From: Diphasiastrum complanatum
Lineage: Eukaryota > Streptophyta > Lycopodiopsida > Lycopodiales > Lycopodiaceae
Assembly (NCBI GenBank): GCA_029204225.1
Contig: CM055093.1
Location: 6,891,315 to 6,955,314, forward strand
Direction: 5' to 3'
Length of the DNA: 64,000 nucleotides
How positions within the stretch are numbered: position 1 is the stretch's first letter; each line of letters opens with the position of its first letter. The notes below the pieces were generated by a model. It had not been told where the DNA came from. It was given only the letters and a program-made list of their open reading frames with translations, and did not search any database. A program made the translations under genes and the position numbers. Positions 1 through 12,500 of this stretch are shown here, one piece after another.

Positions 1-1341
1 CTCTCCTCAGCACCAAGCTGATGCACCCATGGATACATGGTTGGATTCGGGCATGGACTTTGTAACCTTAACTTCTAAACTTCGAAACAAAACTTTGAAA
101 ACTTATCTCATAAGCTTTAAAATGTACTTTTCAAAGTGCACATAAGTTTAATCACAAAGTTTAATAGTTTAAAGTTTACAACAGTCCGTCCGCTTTACAA
201 AGTTGAGACTTTCAAAGTTTATTTTTACATGAAACTTTGTTTACAATTTAGCTATCACATCATAACAAAAATTACTTTATAGAAAAGTACAAAAAAGATG
301 TGATTGTTCTTAAGTCTCCCTTCCCACAAACAAAAAGGTAATCTTTGCCTCCTGCGTAACTGTGCCTGTAGCCTATGACTGTTGTCTGCCTGGCACAAAA
401 TCTGTCAGAGCCATATAAAAGTCACATGCGCGGGCGCGCAGATGTTCGGCAGAAATTTATTTATTTATTTTTTCAAAAAAAATTTGCATGAGGAAAAACC
501 AGAAAGCAAAAAAAAATTTTGACTTCCGACTTCCGAGTCCAAAAATAAGGCCAAAAAACTAAATCGGCTTTTGAAGTTTTTAAAACCGCCAAAAATTCAA
601 AAAATTGACAAACTTGCACCATAGCTAGCAAAGGTGGCTCGTTTTCAATCAAAACGACCTCAGATTGAGACGAACCAAAAAGCAAAGTTGTTCAGTTTGA
701 TTCAACAAATTCAACTAAGCCTTCAAAAAACATCAGCTAAAAGCTTAACCCATGCACCTTAGAATCCCCATCGTCGTGCCGATCATTGCCAAAGCACAAA
801 CAGGTGATGAACACTATGTTACCGCCCAACCATAAAGGTACTACTACCTCACCCCCATGCACTGGAGTTACATACCACCATCAAGCAAGCTCGGATCTCA
901 TGTAAGCCATGGTATCCCATACCACCATGCCTTACCCTCGCCTACGTACATCCTGAGGCCTAGATACTCGTCCTGTCCTGACCACCAGTGGAAGAGCTCT
1001 TTATTTTCCATGAGAGAATGAATGCCAAGCTCATGGAGATCCACCTCTATATACATAGTTTAGGTGGGTCATCTCCGTCCATAGGAGTCACGCATGACCA
1101 ACGACATGCGGCAGTTGTGCACACTGACGCGAGTCATCGCGCGCCAATAAGACATTGACATGTGGCACCCAAAAGACCTATAACTCCAAATCAGCTTTCT
1201 GTCCCATAACTGAGACCGTCACCTCAAGTTTCCGGTTGTGTGCCCTTATGGGTACGTAACAACAACTCCCCAAGTAAACTATGTGGCGCGCAACCTATGC
1301 CCACTTCGAGGGGTTGTTTTATTTGCACTGAAAGACATCCT
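1..1341. other. Left-edge intergenic DNA, no gene recognised
   Basis: AT-rich, low-complexity DNA. A purine/pyrimidine-skewed stretch at about 450-700 contains many AAAAATT-type runs. The only open frame here (473-685, minus) is F/K-rich and looks like a composition artefact. No domain, RNA gene or terminal repeat was recognised. Confidence 0.5.
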
Positions 1342-2108
1342 TGTCGTGGAAGCTTTTTCTTGTTTTGTGTTCGTCCTCTCTTCTGATTCGCGAGCAATTT
1401 TTAGTCTTTGAATTTTCTTTTCGTGCGGAAGCTCTTATGGGATCCTAGACACTCGACTACGCATCACAGAACATATTTTATTCTAGCAATCAAGAGACAC
1501 AACACAAGGCCAAGAGATACACAAAATAGAGTGACTATATTGTCATTTTGGTTTTAGAGCGAGATCGTCAATGTCTCGCTCGTTGGAGGAATGACTCTCT
1601 GTTCTTTTGCTGTGTTCTGCTCGTTGGCAGACTTTCATGCACAGCTATGGTATTTGCTACGTCTCTCTCTGTTTCTTATAGAGCTCTGTATTCACTATAT
1701 CTCTTCTTCACAACTATGATCCAGAGAGAATTGTTTATACCTCTACTATGTGGAGTTTACAAGATAGCTAAACGTAGAATCACAAGACTACTTAGCGCTA
1801 ATCAACTAGTTAGTTAATCTTCGTCGTTGCTATTCGTTTCAGCTGGGCATGAAGCCCGTTGAGCTGCCAGCTGGTAGCGCATAAGATTTCTCTTCGTGTG
1901 TTTTTGTTCTTTTCGTTTCTTTTCGTAGTTTTCGTTTTTCGTCCATTTTGCGCTTTGCAGTCCTGGAGGTGTGTTTACAATTCGCGATGATTCGCGAATC
2001 GTTCGTGCTTTGAGTCAAAGACACGTTGACTGTCGCAAATTGTTCTCGTTTGACCTTCGTGTCTTGTTCGTGCTGCGATAAAGTTGCAAGAGTTCACCAT
2101 TTTTGACA
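1342..2108. repeat. LTR-like direct repeat, copy 1
   Basis: This segment aligns by eye with 2477-3215. Shared blocks include the 'gcggaagctcttatgggatc'-type block near 1430, the 'agagcgagatcgtcaatgtc' block near 1556, the 'tttcagctgggc' block near 1837 and the closing 'gagttcaccattt' block. It starts TGTC and ends TGACA, as an LTR would. The copies are clearly diverged, so this is an old pair. The exact left border is uncertain. Confidence 0.5.
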
Positions 2109-2338
2109 ATCCTAACATTCGTTGTTCTGATAAGCTCAAATTCTCACCCCTATGTGATAACTGCAGAATCGAGCACCATACGAAGGACTGCCCAAATCGA
2201 CCTAAACCTTCAGTCCCAGTTTGTTCAGTTCAGATTGAGACCTTACCTAGTGAGAACTCCACTCCCTTAGTTTATCCTAATTCTATTGAGCAAATCTGGT
2301 CACCGACCAGATGTTTTCGCCCTTCAGAAGTGTCTTGA
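2084..2338 (+). pseudogene. Gag zinc-knuckle remnant between the LTR-like repeats
   Basis: The short open frame contains a CCHC-like knuckle (CDNCRIEHHTKDC) followed by proline-rich sequence. It resembles the third knuckle of the gypsy Gag at 12.3-12.4 kb ([14 protein letters not shown]). Nothing else of a gag gene is preserved. It reads on the plus strand, while the primer-binding-site-like motif beside the right repeat points to the minus strand, so this may be a relic of another element or a chance similarity. Confidence 0.4.
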
Positions 2339-2463
2339 TTTTATAATTTCCATATCCTGTAGTTTGCGCCATCAAGATTGATTGCTACTCTTGTCTGGAT
2401 CGTTGTAGCCATATTGTGTGGTCTAGAAAATCACTACTCAGATATCAGTAGTGATAACCTGTA

Positions 2464-2476
2464 GGCTCTGATACCA
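2464..2476 (-). other. tRNA-Met-type primer-binding site motif
   Basis: The plus strand reads GGCTCTGATACCA directly before TGTCACG. The reverse complement is TGGTATCAGAGCC, the usual initiator tRNA-Met primer site of plant LTR retrotransposons. It sits immediately inside the repeat starting at 2477, as expected for a minus-strand element. Confidence 0.6.
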
Positions 2477-3215
2477 TGTCACGAACAAGTTTGGTTTGTA
2501 TCGCGAACGTATTTGTTTCTATGAATGTTCTTATACGGAAGCTTATAGGATCCTAGACATGCGACTACAGATCACAGTACAGATTTCATTCTAGTAATTA
2601 AGATAGCGAAAGACAAGGGAATGGACGAGATAGAGCAAATATATTATTAGTTTAATTTTTAGAGCGAGATGGTCAGTGTCTCGTTCGTTGGTGGCCTGAC
2701 GCTCTGCTCTTTCGCTATGTTCTACTTGTTGGCAGATTTTCATGCACAGCTGTTTCGTGTCAATTCTTTTTCTTTTCTGCTCTATGCACTCACACTTTCT
2801 GTCTGTATTTTGATCCAGAAAAATTAGTTTATATCTCCATTGTGTGGAGTTTACAAGATAGCTAAATAGAGAATTACAAGAGTAGTTAACGCTAATCAAC
2901 TAATCAGTTACTCTCCATTATTGCTAGTCGTTTCAGCTGGGCGTGAAGTTTAAGACTCCACGCCTGTTGAGCTGCCAACTGGCAGTGCGAAAGATTTTCT
3001 TTCGTTTCTTTTCATTTCGTGTCGTGTCGTGTCTTTCTGGTCTTGGAGACATGTTTGACTTTTGTGAATTGTTCGACCTTCGAGGTTCGCTTCACTTCGT
3101 TTCTCAGGGTTTTCGAGGTACGTTGACTTTCGTGAATTGTTCGCCATTCAACCTTCGCTTCATGTCGCTTCGCTTCGTGTCGCGGCAAACTTGCAGGAGT
3201 TCACCATTTCTGACA
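2477..3215. repeat. LTR-like direct repeat, copy 2
   Basis: Starts TGTCACG and ends TGACA, giving a TG...CA structure of about 739 bp. It is the partner of 1342-2108. With only about 370 bp between the repeats, the pair looks like a small internally deleted LTR element. No matching 5-bp target duplication was found at the outer ends. Confidence 0.5.
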
Positions 3216-3359
3216 TGCACAATTGGACGCATAGCACTCTTATTGTTATTGCTTCGAGAATTTGAGTTTCATGTTGTTATTAGAAGGGGTTCACAACATT
3301 TTATAGCTGAGCATCTTTCATGAATCTCTAGCAATGACAAACCAACGAAAGGTATTGAT

Positions 3360-4310
3360 GATGACCTTCTTGATGCCATCTTATTTCAGGTAGACTACAC
3401 CCTAGTTTGGGCCCGAGAAATCACTAGATACCTTACTATAAGCCAAATTGATCCAAATCTACCTAAACCCGCTCTTTGGGCGTATCGCACAACTCCCAAG
3501 AAATCTGCTGGATCTACTCCTTTTCACTTGACTTATGGTCAAGAAGCAGTTATGCCAGTTGAATGTTATGTCCCATTTTTATGCCTGGCCTATGATTTGC
3601 AATTAGATTCCAAACAAATCTTAGCTAATTGCCTATTCCATCTTGAAAAGCTCTCTTTGGAGCTTCGAATGTAGGACTATACTGAGCAACTCGACTTTCA
3701 CGTCATGAATCTCAATTGCACTACTGTCATTCTAGGCTATGAGTGGTGTCTCAGTAAATTAGATTCATTAAAAATAGATTTTAAAGATCAACCATTGATA
3801 TTTAAAAATAAGTATGGTGAACATGTCTCTATTTTTGGAAAGACTGATGTATTCCCATCGTCGATAGTTTCCTAGGCCGATTTAATAAAAAAATTAAACA
3901 ATTCTGATTATGAATTGTTCCATCTGGTTTTGAAATTTTGTTTGCATTGCGATATTGCAAATAAGTCTGATGTGAATGTGTTTTCTCTTTATAACATCTC
4001 ATCACAAGTAACAACTAATGCAAGATTTAAAACAAGAATTTAATGATATTTTTCCTAAACAACTACCTTATGACCTACCACTCGCACCATCCGTGGACCG
4101 GAGTTGGTGCCCAAATAGCCGTCTCATTTTTAGACAACGGTATCAATTTGGTCAAAAGGAATAGGGGAAAGTGGCTATATATTGAACAAATCAAACACAA
4201 TCAATCAAAATGTAATCCAGAATTGACTCGAGCAATTCTTGTTAAGAAAATTACCCGTGATTTTCACAAGCTTTGGTTTTTTTTAACACTTGTGCTCGTA
4301 ACATATATTT
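3360..4310 (+). pseudogene. Rearranged Ty3/gypsy pol fragments (integrase, then protease and pre-RT)
   Basis: At about 3465-3674 the plus strand reads an integrase C-terminal segment ([19 protein letters not shown], then [12 protein letters not shown]). After a stop, about 3700-3870 reads a retropepsin-flank segment (LNCTTVILGYEWC, then IDF). About 4024-4080 then reads the linker before reverse transcriptase (EFNDIFPKQLPYDLPL). In intact gypsy pol the order is protease, RT, RNase H, integrase, so here the integrase piece comes first. This implies two juxtaposed remnants or a rearrangement. Stops and frame changes make the whole region non-coding today. Confidence 0.7.
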
Positions 4311-6121
4311 GAATTAGACACTTATTAGAGCTAGGTTGTGACAAATACTAGTATGTTTATTTAATGATTAAAATTTCCTTTCAGAGTAATAAAATGGTAT
4401 ATCATGATTTACCTTACTTATTCATGTTCAATAATTGCATAAGTGCTTTGCTTGATTCAAAGCATTGGAAACTTCTTGAAATTTGAATGATCAAAAATTC
4501 ATTATCAAAAGTACTTTGGCCGGTTTTTTAAAACGTTTGTGAATTTCTCACAACCAACATGAAATGTATTCTATGAGCTTCTTCAAGCATGTTAATTTAG
4601 ACTATTTAAGGACTAGATTTTTTTTTTTTCACGCGATGCTCATCTTTCATATGAGTGGTTTTATTAAAAAGTTTTTTTTTAAGCATGGTGTATTTTTTTG
4701 TAAAAATGCATGTTCTTTAGTTAGATTTTTGTGAGTACAGAAAAATACTTCTTAAAAAATTCTTTTTTGAAAAAAGAAAATTAATTGCTAAATTGTTACT
4801 CTCTTTTAAGATTTGACCCATTTCAAAAGATTTCATGTTTCTTGTTGTTTTTACCCTTCTTCCTTTTCTCTCAATAAGTTAGGTTGCTTTCAAACTACCG
4901 GAACATACCCACATCTCTAGGAGCCTAAGGTTTTCACACAATGGTACTTGTTGGAAGGAAATGCAAGCTGCCTAGATCTGAACTTTGATAATTTCAGGGA
5001 CTAGGTTTCACACCTTTGTGACATCCCATGGCAAGTGGATTTACGCCATGTTGGCAGCCATTTTTGCCACCTAGGGATAAGCCCCATGTTACATGAAACA
5101 AGCATAGGCAACCTGAAATGGACTCAACCAATGCTTCTTGGTTTCCAAGGGGAGGCTCAAACGTAGGACCAAAGAAACGTTGGATGTCAAGCTCACCGAC
5201 TGAGCCAACCCCGTTGGGTCGGACTCAACCAATGAGAAGAGTGTATTGGAACCTCTCCCCTTATTGAGCTCCCATGTGAACCTACCCTTATACATACCTT
5301 TTGAAAAGTCTGCAGAATAACATGCATCTAGTGACATTTAATCGCAAGAGTCACGATACATCTTTCATATGAGTTGCAAAGAAATCTAAAATTAAGTCGA
5401 GATGAATATGTACTATACAAAGTACAAAAATATAGATGCATGGATCCTTTCTCCTGTTTATGTGGCTCACAGAAGAGACTTCTTGACCAATTGCACCGTC
5501 AAATCTATTTCCAACACTGGAACTGCGTCAAGGCATTTTCATGGTTTTTCCAAATCTACTTATATGAACACTAGCCCTAGATTTAATGAGATAATTTGTG
5601 ACAGATATATCAGAAACTGATGCAGCTGCTTGCTTGATACCCTGATAACAGTAGCTTCAGTGAAAGCACATAATAATCAAATTATTCAGCTATGATCAGC
5701 AGAGGTATTGCCCGTGTATCACGGAGGTTTGATAAAGAACACAAGGTTAATTTTATTCTTGAAGGGAAGCCCAAAGAATTTTCATCAAACATGTTTTCTC
5801 CTGTACTGAAGCCCAGCACTTCAAAGCAGAAGCTTAAAGATACATAATGAGCAATTATAAGTTATAACTATCACTAGACACACTGGGAGAGGAAATTAAC
5901 TACAGATGCAGCTAAGCATCCTTATTATACCGTCCTAAGAGTCGGTAGTAATAGGGTTGTCTCCTTGAAGAATTCCTGCAGTTTTTCTGAACCAAACATC
6001 ATTCTAATGATTTGTTGGATGCCAAGTGATTGCCATCACAATATAAAAATTATGAAGAACTCGTCAATTATCTTTCTTAAAGGGTCTTTCCATCATACAC
6101 AAAAAATAAGACGTGTTCCTG
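4311..6121. other. Intergenic DNA and 3' flank of the kinase gene
   Basis: AT-rich sequence with T-runs near 4620-4680. No domain-bearing frame was found on either strand. The part next to 6121 must include the kinase 3' untranslated region, but no polyadenylation site could be fixed. The open frame at 5089-5337 (minus) shows no recognised motif. Confidence 0.5.
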
Positions 6122-6256
6122 TTAAACTGGGGTTGAAACGACTACAGGTGCAGAAGGCTTTGCTGTCAACAAGGGCTGCAATGCTTTGACCACAATTCCC
6201 ATGTTGGGTCTGAAATCAGCCTCATATTGTACACACAATGCAGCAACTGCTGCCAT
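6122..6256 (-). CDS. PTI1: PTI1-like kinase, last exon
   Basis: Encodes 44 residues starting [19 protein letters not shown] and ending [12 protein letters not shown], then a stop. This is the kinase domain C-lobe end and the tail. The acceptor ...TTTGCAG precedes the exon at 6257, in phase 0, matching the donor at 27066. The methionine is an internal codon, not a start. No other PTI1 exon lies nearby, so its only partner exons are 20.8 kb away. Confidence 0.88.
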   Translation of the reverse strand: MAAVAALCVQYEADFRPNMGIVVKALQPLLTAKPSAPVVVSTPV

Positions 6257-6296
6257 CTGCAAACATGCAATGATATAACTTAAATGAATACAAGCA

Positions 6297-6389
<93 letters not shown>

Positions 6390-6468
6390 CACACAAACAT
6401 AAAGCATTTCATTTGTCTCAGTCGTGGTTCTCTGGCAGTCCAAAGTCCAAAGTTACCTGAAAGACCTA

Positions 6469-6510
<42 letters not shown>

Positions 6511-9500
6511 GTAGCACAACAAAGACATGAATGAATGTTTAATGAACGATTTAATTCTTCATATGATTTTTGAGCAAACTCCAAGTTTTGCTGAGCTTCG
6601 ATCAACAGCAAGTCTTCTTTTGATTTTGTATAGCGGCCAACTGGTAAGTTGCCGAATTCTTCTAACTTAACCGGGGGCAATGTTCCATTGAACAGCTCCT
6701 GAGTTAACTTTGTATCTTCGTCTGAATCACTACGAAGAGTGACTTTTTTACAATAACGAGCTGAAAATCTAATAAAAGAGCTTTTAACATAAAGATTTTG
6801 AACGAAAAACAATGTCTTTGCTGCGAAAGTACCAAACTGCCAAAATGAATATGTACAGAACTGCTTGTAGCGAAATGACTTCCTTCTGTCTTGCAGATTG
6901 TGTCGAATCTCCGCAAAATAATCTCAAGATTTCGCTCCCAATCCACATAAAGACTGAATAACTCTAGATAAGCCATATTTAAATAGATCAGCAGCCCGAC
7001 ATCGTCGAATTCGCCTAAATCCACAACAGCTTGAGGTTTGTAGAGTTGAAACTGCGACTTTCGCTTCCAAAAATGTCGCTTATTATCTTCGGTCCGCAAA
7101 ATTGGAACTCTTTGATTTGCATATATTCTAGAGCATACATAGCCGAAGAGCCTATGTAGAACTCTGCTGATCCGAAAGGCACGACCTGGAACCTACCCTG
7201 GATTATGCCCCAACAGAGACATCCTTTCTGTTCGATAGAGAGATGAGCCCATAACCAAAGAAAGTCGTCCTTCTCCCAAGGTCGCTTCCAATCGTCGAAG
7301 GCGATGCCTACTGCGCCTTCGACTGATTGCGCCGTGTTCGCTGTGGCTGTGTGGATGCAGTTGCCAAGTCCCTTAAGATTCGATAGCTCCTGCTCGAGCT
7401 TGTCGAGATTCGCGACAGCCTCCAAATACTCTTGATGGTCCGAGGCTCCGGAACAAGATGGCACAACTCGAAGTTGCTGTGTAAGGTCATCAATGCGAAG
7501 CAGGGCCTGAAGATATTCGTCGTAAGAATCGGGCCCGCTGCAAGATGGGGTGGCTTCACTTGAGACTCCTTCAGCTTAGCCAACTCTTCCTCGACAAGTG
7601 CCTTCGCATCCTTGAGCGGTTGTAAGAACTTGACTCGAAAATTTTTTTCTGTCATAGATTGAAACCACCAGGGCTGGTTGTCTGGTTCGTCTTCATCTTC
7701 AATAGGAGCCCCAGTATCGCCTTCTGCAGCTGTTCGTCCTTTGTCTGATGTGTCAGATTGGGTTGCATCATCATCAGTGGTGGATGCACTCTGCTGCTTC
7801 TGAGATGTGGAAGCAGATGCGAGCTTTGAAGAATCAGCAGCAGTAGCAGCGCCACCCATTGCCCCAGCTGGAACTGTATCTGGTTGGGATGGTGGTGCAG
7901 CATCAATCTCCATAGCAGTGGGAGCTGCCACTTCGACTGCTGGTGCAACATCTGGTGCAACCGGAATAGGAACAGACAGGATGCTGGAAAGATCAATTGG
8001 CTTGGGAGCCAACATCCTTTCTGTCAGCATTGTTTTCTCCTGCTCGGTCAAAATGTCAAAATTGGCACACAGTCGAGAAACATGTGCTCCAACGCCAAAA
8101 AACTTGTGATGCTTAATCCATCGCAAAAAAGCCCTGTAGGTAATAACGCCGAAGCAAACTGGATTATCGACGAGTGTCCAATATGTAGCCAAAATTTTGA
8201 ATTGAAATTGTGGCATCCGCATCCGTCAAAAGTATTGCTTGGTTCGTGTATTTACAGAACAATTTAAATGTTGTGTCGCGGATCATTGAAAATTTGTACC
8301 CCTTCATGGGTACGAAACAATTGCTCAAAAAGTGGGCTGCTTCATCCACTGAGTCTTTATTGGTTGAAACCATTTTCCCATCCAAAGGTAACCCGAGGGC
8401 TGTGCAGAATAGGTCTTCAGTGATAGTGAAGAATTGGCCTCGCACATGAACTTTGAAGTCCACCTCAGAAATTGAGTGGATGGAGTTCACAAATTCCATG
8501 CTAACTTCAGAAAGGATGATTGAAGGGTCCACTTTCAGATCACCCAACCTGCATCGATCCAAATAAGACTGGATGGATGCCAGGCAATGTCGGCTGTCAT
8601 ATATCCGTGCAAAGTCATTAGCTTTAAGATCACACTTCTTAATACAACTGTCATACTTCTTCTTTCTTTGTTCCTGGATTTCCTTCGTTAATTTTTGTGA
8701 TTTCTCACGAGCTTCAGCTAGTTCTTTAATATTCGTCAACCTTTCGTTTATACATTCTGCATCTGTTCGTTGAGCTTGAATACGAAAAGTTTTCACCTCA
8801 AATTCAATTGGCACAATAGGATGCATACATACATAAGAAAATATGGTGTCTGCTTCGTCGTGATTTTTTCTGTGTTTGATCAGAAAATAGGTTGTCAGCA
8901 ACTGTATCGTGTCATTTAGAAAATGTGTACCTCGGTCACTAACTAGTTCAAGTGGACAACCATATCTTGTGATTATACTTTTAAATAAGAATGTCGCGAC
9001 AGTTTTCGCATCGTTTCGTTTCGTCGCCTCTGCTTCAACGTTCTTTGTAGCATAATCCGTTGCAACTAGAATATAACGACATTTCGTATGTCGAGTCACA
9101 TGTTTGATTGGACCGACAAAGTCAATCCCCCACTTTTCAAATGGTGCAAGAGGCAGGATTGCACCAATACTTGGCAGTCAATATCTTATCAACAGTATTT
9201 TTCAAAGCGAAATGTCCACCAACATCTTCTGAGTGTAAGGCTTTAACGACCTTTTTAATGTCTTCATTTTCGAGACATCTTCGAAGTTGATGATTTGCAC
9301 CAAGCTTGTACAAGATATTGTTAATAATCGTATAAGGTGCTACCTTATATTGAAAAACTGTCTTTTGCTCCAAATCGTAACCATCCGGATATATCTGATC
9401 TTTGAGATAAATAATAATATCAAAATATAGCGAATTTGTAGATGAAATCTCGAATAAATGTTCGTCTCAAAAATCATCATTAGTAGGTTCTTCAATTTTT

Positions 9501-12500
9501 CCCGTACTGAGTCGTGAAAGATAATCAACATTTGTATGTTAATTCCTGCAGAAGTAGAACCCATCGAGCAATTCGTCCTGATAGATCTGGTTTATTTACA
9601 AGATACTTATAAGCATAGTGATCAACATGAAAAATAAATGCATATCCCAGCAAATAATGCCGAAATTTCTTAACAGTGAAAATCATGCCAAGTGCTTCCC
9701 TTTCTGTAGCCGAATAATTCTTCTCTGATGCACTGAGTTGTCGACTCGCATAGAAAATGGGATGATCTTTCTTTTGGTCGTCCTTCTGGCTTAGACAGAC
9801 GCCAATAGCAAATGCAGAAACATCCACATAACTATGAAATAAAATAGCCCAGTTGGGTGGTCTCAGAATAGGAGCATTGATCAACCTTTGCTTAAGTTCT
9901 TCGAATGCTTTCTGCTGTTCATTCGTCCACAAGTATTCCACTTGTTTCTTCAGTAGATGTGTAAGAGAGGCAGCAATAGAAGCATGATTTTGAATAAATC
10001 TCCGGTAATAGTCGACATGTCCTAAGAAAGCTCTTAGTTCATGTAAATTGGTTGGTATCTGGAGATTCTTTATAAGCTCGACTTTATCTTTGTCGACTTC
10101 TATTCCTCTGTTAGATATTTTGTGTCCAAGTAATATCCCTTCTTTCAAAATGAAAAAACATTTCTCTAGATAAAGAGAAAGTATCTCGACACCGTTGCAA
10201 TGTTAATTTCAGCTTTTGCAGGTGCGTCTTTATATCACTATATACACAAAAATCATCAATAAATATTTCGAGAAAAGTTCTTAGGAAGGCAGCGAATATT
10301 AACATCATGATTCGCTGAAAAGTCGCTGGAGCGTTACAAAGACCAAAGGGCATTTTGTTGTAGGCATAAGTGCCCCGATCCGTAGTGAATGTGGTCTTTG
10401 AACGATCCTCCTTCCGCACTCCAACCTGATTATAACCAGAAAAACCGTCACAGAAACTGTAACGCTCCTGACCAGCAACCTGATCTAAGATGGAATCAGT
10501 GAAGGGTAGAGGATGATGATCCTTCCTTGTGGCAGCATTGAGTTTGCGGAAATCCTGGCATATTCGTATTTTGCCAGTCTTCTTCTTTGGGACGACAACA
10601 ATGGGTGAAATCCATTCACTGCTTAAGACGGGATAGATTATACCTGCCTTAAGGTGTTTGTTGAGTTCGTCCTTAACCATAAGAGAGTACTTAGGATTGA
10701 GACGATACTGTCTCTGTCGAACAGGTACATCATCTTCCTTAAGATCAATACGGTGCTCTCCAAATTCTGCAGGTATACCCTTCAAATCGTCGAGCGACCA
10801 GGCAAAAACATCTTGATACTCCTTCAATAGTTCAGTGAATTCCGCTAACTCCGATTCTCCAAGTGACTTTGAAACATGCACAAATCTGCCAGGTGCAAGT
10901 TCAATTAGTTCAGTAGAATCTGGTAATATGATACCTTCTGTCATACTGGCCTTGGTATGGCTATGAATTTCGCGCATGGTTGACTCCATAGATGTATTCT
11001 TGTTGTCAGCCTGGTTCTTGTTACCAAATTCGTGTTCAGATTCGTCACTCGAATCATCAGACTCTTTCGAGTTCGTGTCTGCAACATTGATTTCTTCATA
11101 CAAAACATCCGCTTCAGTGTTGCAGACATCGAAGAATTCTTCTTCGTCAACATTCTCATAACATTCGAAATATTGAACTTCAATGTCAGATGCGTTAGAA
11201 AAAACATTTAAGGCATAAGAAGATTCCTCTAATGTAAAACTGGTGTCAGACAAAGGCATTTCACCTTCATATTTGTCCCGACTCCAGGTGATTATTTGTT
11301 CTGCTGGCTTACCACGATTATTGGTCTCACCAGTCTGAAATCTTAGCTCTCTGGATTTCCAATGAACACTTGCGTTTGATCGATAAAGCCAAGGTCGTCC
11401 AATCAGCACAGAATAGGATGACAAACCGAGTGGTTTGATAACTATGAAATTCATTGTGAATGGCTTGGCTTGAATGTAAACAGTGACATCCTTCAGTTCT
11501 CCAACAGGTTTTCGTCGTGTCGAATCAGCTAACTTGATGTTTCGCTGTGTCGGTTGAATGTCAGTCAGCCCCAAAGCATGAGCTGTATCTTCTGTTATTA
11601 TGTTCACGCTGGAACCAGAGTCAATTGGCACTTTTTCTATCAGGCATCCCGCAATGGTAATATCAATTTCAAGTGCACCAAGATCACCTAAATCAATAGA
11701 CAGAACACCGGCATCTGGCAAAGAATTTTTTTTCTTCTTTTTCGGTGCAGAAAGACCTTTCAGTTGCTTTCTGTAATAAGTGTTATCTGCCAGCAGCTGC
11801 TCAAAAGTAATATTCGGACGAAGTGATCCAATATCAGTCATGATGTCATAGTCTTTCGTCTTCGATTTCGAGATTGGCTTATCGATAACAGCACTAGACA
11901 ATTTTGTCTTCGTGATTTCGTCGTCCCCTTCCTCGAAAGTGACCACCTTCTCTCCAGCAGCTGACTGAAGTTCAGCGTTGATAATTTCTTTCGCCTATGA
12001 TGAGATATCTTTTGCAAACAACTTCGCAGCATTGCGGTCATAGTCGGGGTCATCTTTGAGATCTTCTTTAGTCGTAGATTTATTCGTCGTCTTGCTAGAA
12101 GATTTCTTCTTCGAGGATTTTCTGCGCTTCGTCGAAGATTTTTGGTCAGGTTTCGAGGAGCGTTTGCTTCTCGTTGTGACTTTGAATAAGTTTTCCACAT
12201 CACTTGGCCAGGACTGATCTTCTGTCTTCGCCAATTTTTCTTCAATAACGTCAATTCTCTGCACAACAGCATCAGTCGAAGCTTTCGCTTTCGAGTCTGC
12301 AGCAGCTGGTGTTGCTACATACTGATACTTGGGTCGCGGCTTCTGCGGCTGAGGGCAGTCAGGATACTTGTGACCAGGCTCTCTGCAGTTCGAGCATAAC
12401 GGTACATAACCAATCGGCTTTCGCAGCTGAGGACAGTCAGGTGAAAAAAGTCCCGGCTCTCCACAGTTATAGCAGTTGCCCGACACTGATTTAGTCGCGG

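Noticed and set aside
6122-6382. Independent 86-residue ORF with a RERERE start
   Set aside because: The N-terminal part is translation of the TC/AC microsatellite. The real content is the last kinase exon from 6256.
7807-8267. Plus-strand frames over the gypsy third ORF
   Set aside because: Shadows of the minus-strand A/P/S/T-rich linker; no motif of their own.
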